DNA of 64,000 nt, taken from assembly GCF_003555545.1 (NCBI RefSeq), contig NZ_CP032157.1, positions 1,120,546 through 1,184,545 on the forward strand, read 5' to 3'. A program made the translations under genes and the position numbers. Every line of letters starts with the position of its first letter. Position 1 is the stretch's first letter. The DNA is from Paraflavitalea soli. GTDB taxonomy: Bacteria; Bacteroidota; Bacteroidia; Chitinophagales; Chitinophagaceae. Below are positions 18,990 through 27,634 of this stretch, one piece after another. Below the pieces are notes generated by a model. That model worked only from the letters and a program-made list of their open reading frames with translations. It searched no databases and had not been told where the DNA came from.

Positions 18990-19196
18990 ATGAGGAAGAA
19001 TTTGCTTTCGCTCGTAACAGCAGGTTTGTTTGTTACCGGACTACTGCTTATTTACAACAGTGCTTCTGCAACAGCAGTAGTACCTCCAACATGGAAAACT
19101 GAGTATATGAAATGCGCGGCAGACCAGAACATACAGATACGTGTATGTGCTGCCGGTTCCGATGAATCATGCACACCCTGGGGAAGCTGTCCATAA
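18990..19196 (+). CDS. small exported four-cysteine peptide (NVEAL-like position)
   Basis: The 68-residue product has a basic start and a hydrophobic core (LLSLVTAGLFVTGLLL), then about 40 residues with Cys42, Cys53, Cys61 and Cys67 in a mature part ending ESCTPWGSCP. It has the size, leader and setting of NVEAL-type peptides of Bacteroidota, which are found beside 6-bladed propeller genes, but the NVEAL motif itself is not present. Two disulfides are possible. It is followed by a strong terminator, which favours abundant independent expression. The neighbouring TlpA-type protein could shape the disulfides. The function is unknown. Confidence 0.72.
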   Translation: MRKNLLSLVTAGLFVTGLLLIYNSASATAVVPPTWKTEYMKCAADQNIQIRVCAAGSDESCTPWGSCP

Positions 19197-19208
19197 GCCC
19201 CATGATAA

Positions 19209-19251
19209 GAAAACAGGGATGTCCGATTTGGGATGTCCCTGTTTTCTTTTT
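19209..19251 (+). terminator. intrinsic terminator after the peptide gene
   Basis: An 11-bp perfect stem, GAAAACAGGGA (19209-19219) with its complement at 19236-19246, is followed by a T run. It begins 13 bp after the peptide stop codon. Confidence 0.85.
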
Positions 19252-19355
19252 AAAGTATCTATACTGCCGACTGCTATAATTCATTAGCATGTTGCCATGC
19301 TATGAACATGGGTGCAATAAATATTTGCCTGCCCAATGACCCCAATATTGCTATT

Positions 19356-20519
19356 ATGATCCCTCTTGTAAAGGTTAGCCCAAATCTTCGCTTTCTTTTA
19401 ATGCTCTTCATTTTTGCTGCAACCCTATCCTGCAACGGTATCCGGGATGGCTACGTAGCTGCCGGAAACCCTGTTATTATCCAACTTGATTCTGGTAATT
19501 CTTTTATTTCACTTGCTGATCTTGCAGACAGTCTGCAGATCGTGAAACTTGATACCTCAGACAACTCACCATTTTCTGAGCCTGAGAACCAACGGGTCAT
19601 GTATGTTGAGGGCAAAATAATTGTGTTTGACGTAAAATATATGTCTATAAAGGTGTTTGATGGTAGTGGAAAGTACCTTAACAGTATCGGGAAACTTGGT
19701 ATGGGAATGGGCGCTTTTGTCAGGGCGGAAGATATTCAATACTATCCTCCACACCGTTCAATTGTAGTGCTATGTAACAAGCCCACTAAGATATGCGAGT
19801 TTGCACTTGGCGGGCAACTGATAAAAGACACAGAAATTAATTTCTTTGCATCTTCTTTTGTAATGCCTTCAGCCAATACGCGTATTTTTTTTGTAAACCA
19901 GAATAAGAGTGAAATTTCAAAGGATAAGAATATTATCATTACAGACAGCGCATACAAAGTGCAGGCAAGGCTTTTTGATCTTCCCGAAAATATTCTATCG
20001 ACCATCAGGTTTTCCGGCGTTCTGCATTTGGTGAATAATGAAGTGTATTTCGCGCCGGCGTTTTCCAATATTTATTATACCATTAAAGGAGATACTGCTC
20101 AGCCTGTGTACCAGGTGGATTATGGTAAAAAGAATATTCCTCCAGGCATTCAGGAGGATACGCTGCTTTTTAACTCCGCTAAATATGGTTTTCAATATGA
20201 GACATTTATCAAAAACGATAACTATGTGGGGTTTAATTACCTGAACAAAAACGTTTGTATGGCTTTTTATAATCTTCAGACAGGAAAAACTATAACAGGT
20301 GATATCCGGCTTGATAGTTTGAATATGCTGTTTAGTAGTTATACTTACGGTTTTGGGGATAAAAAATATGCTACATTTTTAAATGGGAAAAAGATCTCGG
20401 CATTTGTAAGAAGAAATGCTGACCAGATCCGGGAAAAGTATCCGGATATAGGTAGGGAACTCTCAGCACTCAAGCCTGATGAGAACCCCTCCTTACTGAT
20501 TTATGCCCTTAAGCAATAA
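19356..20519 (+). CDS. 6-bladed beta-propeller lipoprotein
   Basis: The start at 19356 is chosen over the in-frame 19302 because it gives a normal lipoprotein signal: basic start, hydrophobic core, and lipobox FAATLSCNG. The product has 387 residues. Blade-like strands include IIVFDVKYMSIKVFDGSGKY and ICEFALGGQL. It belongs by eye to the same family as the 17584-18774 product but is lipid-anchored. It lies between the peptide gene and a DUF1573 gene, 18 bp before the latter, so the two form a likely operon. It may present or receive the peptide at the outer membrane; that is inferred. Confidence 0.78.
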   Translation: MIPLVKVSPNLRFLLMLFIFAATLSCNGIRDGYVAAGNPVIIQLDSGNSFISLADLADSLQIVKLDTSDNSPFSEPENQRVMYVEGKIIVFDVKYMSIKVFDGSGKYLNSIGKLGMGMGAFVRAEDIQYYPPHRSIVVLCNKPTKICEFALGGQLIKDTEINFFASSFVMPSANTRIFFVNQNKSEISKDKNIIITDSAYKVQARLFDLPENILSTIRFSGVLHLVNNEVYFAPAFSNIYYTIKGDTAQPVYQVDYGKKNIPPGIQEDTLLFNSAKYGFQYETFIKNDNYVGFNYLNKNVCMAFYNLQTGKTITGDIRLDSLNMLFSSYTYGFGDKKYATFLNGKKISAFVRRNADQIREKYPDIGRELSALKPDENPSLLIYALKQ

Positions 20520-20537
20520 CCTTATTCCATTGAAGCT

Positions 20538-20963
20538 ATGAAAATGATAAGATTCGTCCTTTTTATTGTTGCTTTTGTCTTTTTTGCTTTCGCCTTGTTT
20601 AAATACTTTAACAAGCCTCAGGCGGCATCCGAAAAGGGGCTGGGTAATGAGCAGCTTACTGAAATAAAGGTGTCTAAGCCAATTTTGGATGTTGGCAAGC
20701 ATAAAATAAATGTACCTGTTCTGGCTAATTTTGTTGTGTATAACGAGGGGAGGAATGCATTATATATTCAGAAAGTAGAGCCGGACTGTCATTGTACGGT
20801 GGCGGACTATTCAAAACTTCCTATTTCTCCCGGCGACTCTTCCGTCATTTTATTAAAGTACGATGGTAAAGCGCCGGGCGCGTTCCAATCATCTGCGACG
20901 CTTACACTCAATGCGAATCCTTCCACCGTTCTTATTCTTTTCAGAGGAGTAATGGTTGAGTGA
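20538..20963 (+). CDS. DUF1573 protein, membrane-anchored
   Basis: The 141-residue product has an uncleaved-looking N-terminal membrane segment (FVLFIVAFVFFAFALFKYF) and one Ig-like DUF1573 domain: FVVYNEGRNALYIQKVEPDC, CHCTVADYSK, and the closing strand LILFRGVMV. The vicinal C-H-C is typical of this family. It directly follows the propeller lipoprotein gene (18 bp). DUF1573 proteins often accompany peptide/propeller/TlpA sets in this phylum. The biochemical role is not established. Confidence 0.82.
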   Translation: MKMIRFVLFIVAFVFFAFALFKYFNKPQAASEKGLGNEQLTEIKVSKPILDVGKHKINVPVLANFVVYNEGRNALYIQKVEPDCHCTVADYSKLPISPGDSSVILLKYDGKAPGAFQSSATLTLNANPSTVLILFRGVMVE

Positions 20964-20979
20964 TGATGTGTAAGATGTT

Positions 20980-22533
20980 CTAATTGATCAGGGCTGCGAG
21001 TGCGGCGCTGTCTTTAATATCTGACACGCGTTTAATGGCCCCTGGCTTATATACTCCATTGCGATCGATGAAGGCATGTCCCGGATAACCACTGAAAGAG
21101 AAAAACTGGGAAAGTTCTGCATCCAGGGTTTCATCTATATAAAAGTGAATGCCGGGCAATTTCAATTCTCCAATTTTGCTCTTCCATTTGTTCTCATCAG
21201 AGTTGTTGGAAGTGCATACGTATACAAATACTACCGGCAGATCTTTTGAATGCTGCTGCAGTTGCTTACTGTGGGGCATTTCTGCCAGGCAGGGCGCACA
21301 CCAGGTAGCCCATAGGTCGAACACGATGGCCTTGCCGGAAAAGCTTTGCCGGAGCCTTGCCAGAAAATCGGCTCCTTTCACATTTGAAAGCTTATACAGG
21401 GAAGCGCCAAAATCTGTTTGTAATAATGGCTTTCCAAAATCTGCTGCCGTTATCGAATTCCCTGAACTGGCCAATGCTTTGTTAACGGTTGCTATTTTGG
21501 CAACGCTATGCGCATACTCTGATTTGGCCACTGTACGGCACCAGTTGGTGTGCATGCCCGGCAGGATGCGTTCTAAGGCAGATTTCTGTTCGGTGATATC
21601 CTTGCTGTTATTCAATTGCAGTTTCATTAGATCGGCCCTCGAAGGAGAAAAAATACTGTCGAGGATAAGAATACCTTTATCAATCATTTGATCCTGCTGC
21701 ATTTTTTGTGTTCTTGGCTGCAACCCGGGATGCGTGCTAAGATAAGTGGATAGATAGCGGTAAAAGTCTGTACTATTATTTGATAGCAGGTAAGTTTTAT
21801 GCTCCTTGATCTTGTCAAACAACGCATTTTCCATCGTATGCCCCCAATAACAATAGCTGATCAGGCTATAATACTCGGATAAACGTTCGTTCTCAAGCAG
21901 CCAGGCATATGGAGATGGATGGGTGGCAATATAGTCATCCTGTATCATTTTCAATGAATCGAAAATACTGCCATAAGCAAAGATCACTTCTTTAGCTACG
22001 GGATTTTGGAACCGGGGGATCTGGCGCATACGCGTGCGTAACGCCTGTTGTTCTGAGCGCCTGAAGAGGAGGTAATCATTTAGATACATATTGAGCGCCC
22101 CATCTGTTCCCAGGTACCTGACCCCATCACCATTAAAATTGATCTCCTTACCTGATGCTTTAATTTTCCTGAGATCCAGTTCTATATGCAGGTCTTTATT
22201 GGCATAGATACCTGCATAAAAAATACTGTCAATATATAGCCATATCTGCTGGAAGGGAAGTGGATATTCCAGTTCCAGTCTAAAACTGCCGTCAGCCGCC
22301 AAATCGGTAGTTTTTCTTACCTGTCCAAAAAGGGTAACGAGCGTATAGCTGATAGTTTTTGTTGGGAGTTCCCCAAGGGTTATGTGCAGCAGTTTGCCAG
22401 TGACTACGGGAATAGCCCGATTTGCAAACTGCTCATTGAAATTCATGTCTTCCATCGCGACAATTCCGGCAGGTTGTGTGTAACCTGTAAAAAAGGCTGC
22501 AACCCAAACGCATAATGTAATGCAGGTTTTCAT
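20980..22533 (-). CDS. TlpA-type thiol-disulfide protein with long N-terminal domain
   Basis: The start at 22533 (MKTCITLCVWVAAFFTGYTQ) gives a signal peptide; an in-frame ATG at 22581 lies upstream. The 517-residue protein has an N-terminal DUF4369-like beta region, a helical middle, and a C-terminal TlpA/AhpC thioredoxin domain with active site W411-C-A-P-C415 (FDLWATWCAPCLAEMP). A cis-Pro segment SGYPGHAFID is also present. It acts in the periplasm as a thiol reductase or oxidase. It converges on the DUF1573 gene with a 16-bp gap. It could act on the four-Cys peptide. Confidence 0.85.
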   Translation of the reverse strand: MKTCITLCVWVAAFFTGYTQPAGIVAMEDMNFNEQFANRAIPVVTGKLLHITLGELPTKTISYTLVTLFGQVRKTTDLAADGSFRLELEYPLPFQQIWLYIDSIFYAGIYANKDLHIELDLRKIKASGKEINFNGDGVRYLGTDGALNMYLNDYLLFRRSEQQALRTRMRQIPRFQNPVAKEVIFAYGSIFDSLKMIQDDYIATHPSPYAWLLENERLSEYYSLISYCYWGHTMENALFDKIKEHKTYLLSNNSTDFYRYLSTYLSTHPGLQPRTQKMQQDQMIDKGILILDSIFSPSRADLMKLQLNNSKDITEQKSALERILPGMHTNWCRTVAKSEYAHSVAKIATVNKALASSGNSITAADFGKPLLQTDFGASLYKLSNVKGADFLARLRQSFSGKAIVFDLWATWCAPCLAEMPHSKQLQQHSKDLPVVFVYVCTSNNSDENKWKSKIGELKLPGIHFYIDETLDAELSQFFSFSGYPGHAFIDRNGVYKPGAIKRVSDIKDSAALAALIN

Positions 22534-22639
22534 ATTTAAATATAAAAAGATTTCTTTGGTATCTGCCATTGTTTTGTGCATTAAACCAAATTAGCATGAA
22601 TTCGTCTACGCGTAGCCTAAATAAATCCCCGGTCTGTCG

Positions 22640-23389
22640 TCAAAGCGCCAGCCTGTCCAGGAATTCGCCTTTGCGCCGCTGAGAGATATCCAGTTCTGTG
22701 CCATCGGCCATGATCACATAGCCGCCTTTCCCTTTTACATAACTTTTGATCAGCTGCATATTGATCATTACACTGTGGTGGATGCGGCAAAAATTGCTTC
22801 GGTTCAGGAGGTCTTCATAATACCCGAGGTTGCGGGAAGAGGAGACCTTTGAGGAGTCGGTGAGGTAAAAAGTGGTATAGGTATTGTCTGACTTGCACCA
22901 AACGATATTGCTCAGCTCGATAAATTCATAACCGTTCAGCGTGGCAATATTTATTTTCTTATGCTGCTGCTGTTGTTGCGCCAGGTTATGAAGCAGGGTG
23001 TCTGTGGCAAACCGGCGTTGCTTATCGCCTATGCGTTTGCGCACCCTGTCCACTGCTTCTTCAAATTCCTGAATGCCGATGGGTTTCAACAGGTAGTCAA
23101 TCGCGGCAAACCGGAAGGCTTCCAGCGCATAATGGTTATAGGCGGTGAAAAAGATCAATTCAAAGTTGCGGTGTGAAAGCCTGCGCAATACATCAAAGCC
23201 GGTTCCGTCGGCAATGCGCACATCGAGGAATACCAGGTCCGGTGTATTGGTTTCTATAAGTTCCACAGCGGGCCCCGTATGGCTGGCCGTACCACATACA
23301 ATAAGGTCCGTAGCCTGTTGCCTGATCAGCTCATGCAATACGTACAGACTCTTCTCTTCATCCTCTATGATAATGGTATTGATAGGCAT
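22640..23389 (-). CDS. LytTR-family response regulator
   Basis: The 249-residue protein has a receiver domain (residues 1-120: IIIEDEEKS, acceptor Asp in PDLVFLDVRIADGTG, Thr/Lys switch in FFTAYNHYALEAF and YLLKPIG). A LytTR DNA-binding domain follows (about 145-245: FIELSNIVWCKSDNTYTTFY, FCRIHHSVMINMQLI). It starts 1 bp after the kinase stop, so the pair is one transcription unit. Targets are unknown. The closest candidates are the peptide/propeller locus on one side and the gene at 26588 on the other. Confidence 0.92.
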   Translation of the reverse strand: MPINTIIIEDEEKSLYVLHELIRQQATDLIVCGTASHTGPAVELIETNTPDLVFLDVRIADGTGFDVLRRLSHRNFELIFFTAYNHYALEAFRFAAIDYLLKPIGIQEFEEAVDRVRKRIGDKQRRFATDTLLHNLAQQQQQHKKINIATLNGYEFIELSNIVWCKSDNTYTTFYLTDSSKVSSSRNLGYYEDLLNRSNFCRIHHSVMINMQLIKSYVKGKGGYVIMADGTELDISQRRKGEFLDRLAL

Positions 23390-23390
23390 G

Positions 23391-26375
23391 TCAATTAGGT
23401 GTTATTGGAAATGATAAATGAATGATGGTGCCACTGGCAGACCCTTCAGGTCCTGGTTCCAATTGTTGTTTATCCGTTACCTGCCAAAGTATTTTGTTTT
23501 TTTGAAGCGCATTCAGTGCATGGATGCGGTTGATGGTGATACCTGTTCCCATGGAAATATGATCCTGCTCATCAGTTTCGTGGGTAATGCCCGAAGCATG
23601 AATGCCCGGGCCGTTGTCTTCGATCACCACTTCGATGTATGCCCCCGACTTCCTGATGTCCACCGTCAGTATGCCTTTCCGGTGCTGCAGGGGCGCTATA
23701 CCATGTTTTACGGCATTTTCAAGATGCGGCTGAATGATCATGGTAGGAATGGAATAGTCATCCCGTTTCAGTTCGTCCGATATGCTGAGCCGGTAATCCA
23801 TCCGGCCGCCCAATCTTAACTTCTCCAGTTCCAGGTAGAGCTCCAGTATTTTTATTTCCTCGTAGAGAGAAATGGTTGAGTCTGTACTGTGCTGTAATAT
23901 TTGCCGTATAAGCGTAGAGAACTTATGCAGGTAAATATGGGCGCTCCGGATATCTGCCCGCATAATATGGTATTGAATGGAGGTAAGGCAGTTGAAGATA
24001 AAATGCGGGTTCATTTGCGCCCGCAGGGCCATCATTTCCAGTTCATGCATTTTCTTCCGCAGGCGATATTCCTTTTCCTGTTTACGTTGCCGCTCATGAT
24101 GATAGACATAAAATCCTGTACCCAGCAGCAATGCCATGATGAGGTAGGTACATACGAGGAACCAGGTAGTCTTCCAGAAGGGAGGTGGATGAATAATAAC
24201 CAGCCGGGCAGCCTGATCACTCCGGACACCCCATTTATCAATGGCCCGTACTTCAAAAGTAAATGCTCCAAAAGGAAGGGCTGAAAATTCTATCGTATTG
24301 TTTTGTGTGCTGCTCCAGTTATTGTTTACTCCCTGGAGCCGGTATTCATACCGCACCTGTTTACCGCTCCGGTAGGTGATACCTGATAACCCGATCAGCA
24401 ATGGACGTACTCCATAGTCCACCTTTACAGTATCTCCCAGGGGTAATGCCTGGCCTCCCGCCCGGATGCTGGTAATGTTGATGAGTGGGTGCAATACCGG
24501 CCTGCTGGTGTAGTCTTTGGGAAACCAGGAAATGCCCCGGGCCGTAGCTGCCCATACATAGCCGCCCGCAGGCATGGTCTGGTTCACTTCATTGGCCGGT
24601 AGCCCGTCTTCTTCGGTAATATTGGAGAGCGAATACCGGAGCTGTCCCCGCTGCCAGCTATAACTGATCCGTGTTATCCCCTTATCCGTAGCAACCCAGG
24701 CGATATTGTTTTCAAAGGAAATATGCCTGCACATATTGCTCAGCATCCCTTGCTCCCTGCCAATGGCTGTAATGATACCTTGCTTTACAATAAACAGGCC
24801 TTGCTGGGTCGATACCCACAGCGATGAGTCGGCTGCTACAGCAAGGTGATTAATGATATTGGCCAACGCCGGGTATTGTTTACCATAATACTCAACAGTT
24901 CCCTGCCGGTATCCATATACGCCGTGGAGGGTGCCCCAGTAAAGCTGTGCTCCGGTGCCGGTGAGGCAGGTAACACGGTTGCCGAATAGTTGTTCTTTTA
25001 CTTCGAAAGCCCGGTTTAACCGGTATACCCCCTCACTGCTGCCGAGGAAGAAGACCGTATCGCCTGCGCCGTATAATTCTTTGGCGGCCAGTGGCCTGAT
25101 AAGTGTAGTGTGGTGGCCTGCTTGTTTGTACAGTCCATTGTCACAACTTAACAGGAAAGCATGAAGTGGTAAAGGCCATATGTGTAGTATCCGGTTGTTT
25201 TTGTTTTGATGGCTCCAACTGGCATACCGTTTGGCGCTAACAGGAAAATAGCTTAGTTCAAGTAAATTGCCATCGGCAAACCCTGCCAGGAGAGCCGGCT
25301 TATCGGAACGGACAATACACAACACGTTTTTATTGAGCAGGTCCGGATATCCTGTGAGCGAGTAAAAGCTCAGGTTGGGTAAATAATAAACCCCATCTCC
25401 CTGCGTGGTGACCCAATATCCCTGCTCCTGGTCTTTGAGGATAGACGTGCAAAAGCGCTGGTCAAAAAAAGATTGGATGCGGCGATGCCGGTTTAGAAAA
25501 TCACTGATGCGCAATAGACCCTTGTTGCGGGTACAGATCCATAAGGTTGAGTCATTTTCGCAAAAAAGAGAATTGATATCTCCCCAGGTGTTTAATCCCA
25601 GTTCTTGTACCGTAATAACCGGTGTCATCCTTTGAAAGGTAGCATAGTAAATAGTGCCATCTGCATTGAAGAGGATACCTCTTTTATTTTCTGTGAGGCA
25701 GGAAAATGAATTATTGCCATAAAAGCTCATCTTCTGTGCCCCGGCCCGTTTGCCGTTGTGGCATTGTGTGGCATTGCCGCTGTCGATACACAGGGAAAAA
25801 GTATGCAGGTCATTGGCTGAGAAGCGGAAATTGATCTTTTCCGGCGAAGAATTTCTGAGTACCGGCCGCCCGGTATCGGCATAGGGCCTTTTTTTCCCGA
25901 AGTAAGGCTTGAAATCCCATTTACCGGGATGATTGGACGACCCGTAATAACCCTGCATGATTGAACCGGTAGCCCAGGTCTCAGCGATCAATAGAATAGA
26001 ATCCGTGAGCAGGTCTTCCGTGATCGCCGTTACGCCTGTACATTGATCAAAACGGATGATCGTATCATTATGAAATACAGCCGGGATGCCTACAAAGGAA
26101 ATGCACCATACATTGTTGTACTTGTCCAGGTATAGCTTGATGATGTCATTGTCGGGCAACCCGTCTTCCTTGGTATAGTTCCTGAAGCTGCGACCGTCAA
26201 AACAACTGACGCCTTGCTTTGTCGCAAACCAGATAAATCCTTTTTTATCCTGTATGGTATGGTACACCACAGAACCCGGCAAACCGTCCTTGCCGGTAAA
26301 TGGTTTGTAACTCAATTCCTGGCCATGCAGGAGGCAGGTGATGGCCAGTAAAAGGATCGTGAAAGTCCAGCGCAT
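23391..26375 (-). CDS. LytS-like sensor histidine kinase with propeller sensor domain
   Basis: This 994-residue protein has a signal peptide (MRWTFTILLLAITCLLHGQ), an extracytoplasmic two-component regulator propeller (repeats such as FIWFATKQGVSCFDG and IAWVATDKGITRI), a Y_Y_Y-type domain (IEFSALPFGAFTFEVRAID) and one membrane segment (TWFLVCTYLIMALLLGTGF). The cytoplasmic part has a coiled linker and a His_kinase core with NPHFIFNCLTSI, then an ATPase part (HLENAVKHGI, VIEDNGPGI). It senses an envelope signal and phosphorylates the LytTR regulator. The N-terminal part is long, like hybrid sensors of polysaccharide loci, but there is no receiver or AraC domain. Confidence 0.9.
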   Translation of the reverse strand: MRWTFTILLLAITCLLHGQELSYKPFTGKDGLPGSVVYHTIQDKKGFIWFATKQGVSCFDGRSFRNYTKEDGLPDNDIIKLYLDKYNNVWCISFVGIPAVFHNDTIIRFDQCTGVTAITEDLLTDSILLIAETWATGSIMQGYYGSSNHPGKWDFKPYFGKKRPYADTGRPVLRNSSPEKINFRFSANDLHTFSLCIDSGNATQCHNGKRAGAQKMSFYGNNSFSCLTENKRGILFNADGTIYYATFQRMTPVITVQELGLNTWGDINSLFCENDSTLWICTRNKGLLRISDFLNRHRRIQSFFDQRFCTSILKDQEQGYWVTTQGDGVYYLPNLSFYSLTGYPDLLNKNVLCIVRSDKPALLAGFADGNLLELSYFPVSAKRYASWSHQNKNNRILHIWPLPLHAFLLSCDNGLYKQAGHHTTLIRPLAAKELYGAGDTVFFLGSSEGVYRLNRAFEVKEQLFGNRVTCLTGTGAQLYWGTLHGVYGYRQGTVEYYGKQYPALANIINHLAVAADSSLWVSTQQGLFIVKQGIITAIGREQGMLSNMCRHISFENNIAWVATDKGITRISYSWQRGQLRYSLSNITEEDGLPANEVNQTMPAGGYVWAATARGISWFPKDYTSRPVLHPLINITSIRAGGQALPLGDTVKVDYGVRPLLIGLSGITYRSGKQVRYEYRLQGVNNNWSSTQNNTIEFSALPFGAFTFEVRAIDKWGVRSDQAARLVIIHPPPFWKTTWFLVCTYLIMALLLGTGFYVYHHERQRKQEKEYRLRKKMHELEMMALRAQMNPHFIFNCLTSIQYHIMRADIRSAHIYLHKFSTLIRQILQHSTDSTISLYEEIKILELYLELEKLRLGGRMDYRLSISDELKRDDYSIPTMIIQPHLENAVKHGIAPLQHRKGILTVDIRKSGAYIEVVIEDNGPGIHASGITHETDEQDHISMGTGITINRIHALNALQKNKILWQVTDKQQLEPGPEGSASGTIIHLSFPITPN

Positions 26376-26380
26376 GCGTA

Positions 26381-26387
26381 CAAATTA
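26381..26387 (-). promoter_or_regulatory. TAATTTG element 5 bp before the kinase ATG
   Basis: Read on the minus strand: TAATTTG, five bases, ATG. It resembles a -7 element and would place the transcript start at the start codon. The same spacing is seen at 45271 and, with TAATTTT, at 37290. Confidence 0.3.
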
Positions 26388-26587
26388 TTTTATTTTTTTC
26401 GGATAGCATAACCCTTTATTGCTGACTGGTGGAGGTGTGCCATCCCAGTCCCGGCTATGCGGCAATTATTACCAATAGGCTGCAGTTGCTGTCTGAAAGC
26501 TGCAATTGTTAAATAGGGTGCACAGGCATGTCCCCTGCCAGTAAATTGCCTTGTCACCACCATTGTTAAATCACTTAAAGCCTTACT

Positions 26588-27559
26588 ATGCCATCCTACC
26601 ATGTAAATGCATCAACTAAAAGACCCGCCGAATTGACCGGCGAGATCATCGACAACGCCTATGCACAACAATTGATTGAAGGGTTCAGGAAACAGTTCCC
26701 CGGCGAAGTGTCCCGGCTCTTTATTGGCGTCAATAAGATATTCAGCGCCGTAAAAGACATCCCCAATGTGTCGGGCATCCGGTTTATGTACGGCATGGAA
26801 AAAGTGGGTGATCCGGAGTCCAAGGTCATTCTGCTCATCCCCTGCGATACTGCCTCGGCCCACCGGCCCATACCCAATACCATTGTACAGCCACAGGGAT
26901 ACCTCAATCACCGCGGTGAAATAGTAGGGTTGAAACAGACCTGGCAGTTATTGTACAACCATGCCGTTCATTATGCAGGATTGATGCCCGGTGTGCCTTT
27001 CCGCGGGATCATGCGGGGTACTTTTTTTGGCATTGATTCCTTAACATCCCTGTTAAAGGATATGACCAGTGCACATGGTATGTATTATCATTTTGGGTTC
27101 GATGACAGCATCACAGAAGCGACTGCAAAACATAAGGCTGTATTGGAGCCCCTGCATTATGACAAGACCAGCTATGAGTGGTATATGGATTTTGGATCTC
27201 TCTGTCCGCCTACATGCCCCCCACCTCCCGGAGGATGGCCTAAGCCAAGGATCATAGAGTCTCCCGATGCGGATAATTTAGACTTTACCAATCTGTTGCC
27301 CAGTCAATTCAATTATACGGGCGACTTTTCCGTGAATAATCCTGTTGTTGGCCCCCTGGTGGAAATGTATTATTATGTGTCACCCGCTTTAACCGAAGCG
27401 CTGGCCGATAGCGGCAAAGTGCAGGAAGTATATACCGCGTTAAGCAATAACGAGGTACGCGAATGTAACAGGTTAATTGAAGCAGGAAATTATGAGGCCG
27501 CTAAGGAACTATTTGAACAAGCCATCGATGGTTTAATGAAGACCTACCTGTTCCGCTAA
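26588..27559 (+). CDS. soluble protein of unknown function, 323 residues
   Basis: There is no signal peptide or membrane segment. Notable parts are a conserved-looking N-terminal segment (GIRFMYGMEKVGDPESKVIL), a Cys/Pro-rich motif near residue 210 (LCPPTCPPPPGGWPKP) and a helical C-terminal 60 residues. I do not recognise a family. It stands alone, divergent from the sensor kinase, with a good terminator 24 bp after its stop. The CPPTCPPPPG motif might bind metal or mark a flexible linker. Confidence 0.65.
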   Translation: MPSYHVNASTKRPAELTGEIIDNAYAQQLIEGFRKQFPGEVSRLFIGVNKIFSAVKDIPNVSGIRFMYGMEKVGDPESKVILLIPCDTASAHRPIPNTIVQPQGYLNHRGEIVGLKQTWQLLYNHAVHYAGLMPGVPFRGIMRGTFFGIDSLTSLLKDMTSAHGMYYHFGFDDSITEATAKHKAVLEPLHYDKTSYEWYMDFGSLCPPTCPPPPGGWPKPRIIESPDADNLDFTNLLPSQFNYTGDFSVNNPVVGPLVEMYYYVSPALTEALADSGKVQEVYTALSNNEVRECNRLIEAGNYEAAKELFEQAIDGLMKTYLFR

Positions 27560-27582
27560 TGCTATGATCATGCAGATTCATG

Positions 27583-27619
27583 GTGCCGGGCAACAACTTC
27601 GTTCCCGGCACTTTTTTTT
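27583..27619 (+). terminator. intrinsic terminator
   Basis: Stem GTGCCGGG (27583-27590) pairs with CCCGGCAC (27604-27611), followed by eight T. It lies between convergent genes and may serve both directions. Confidence 0.88.
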
Positions 27620-27634
27620 GTTCATGCAGCCTGC

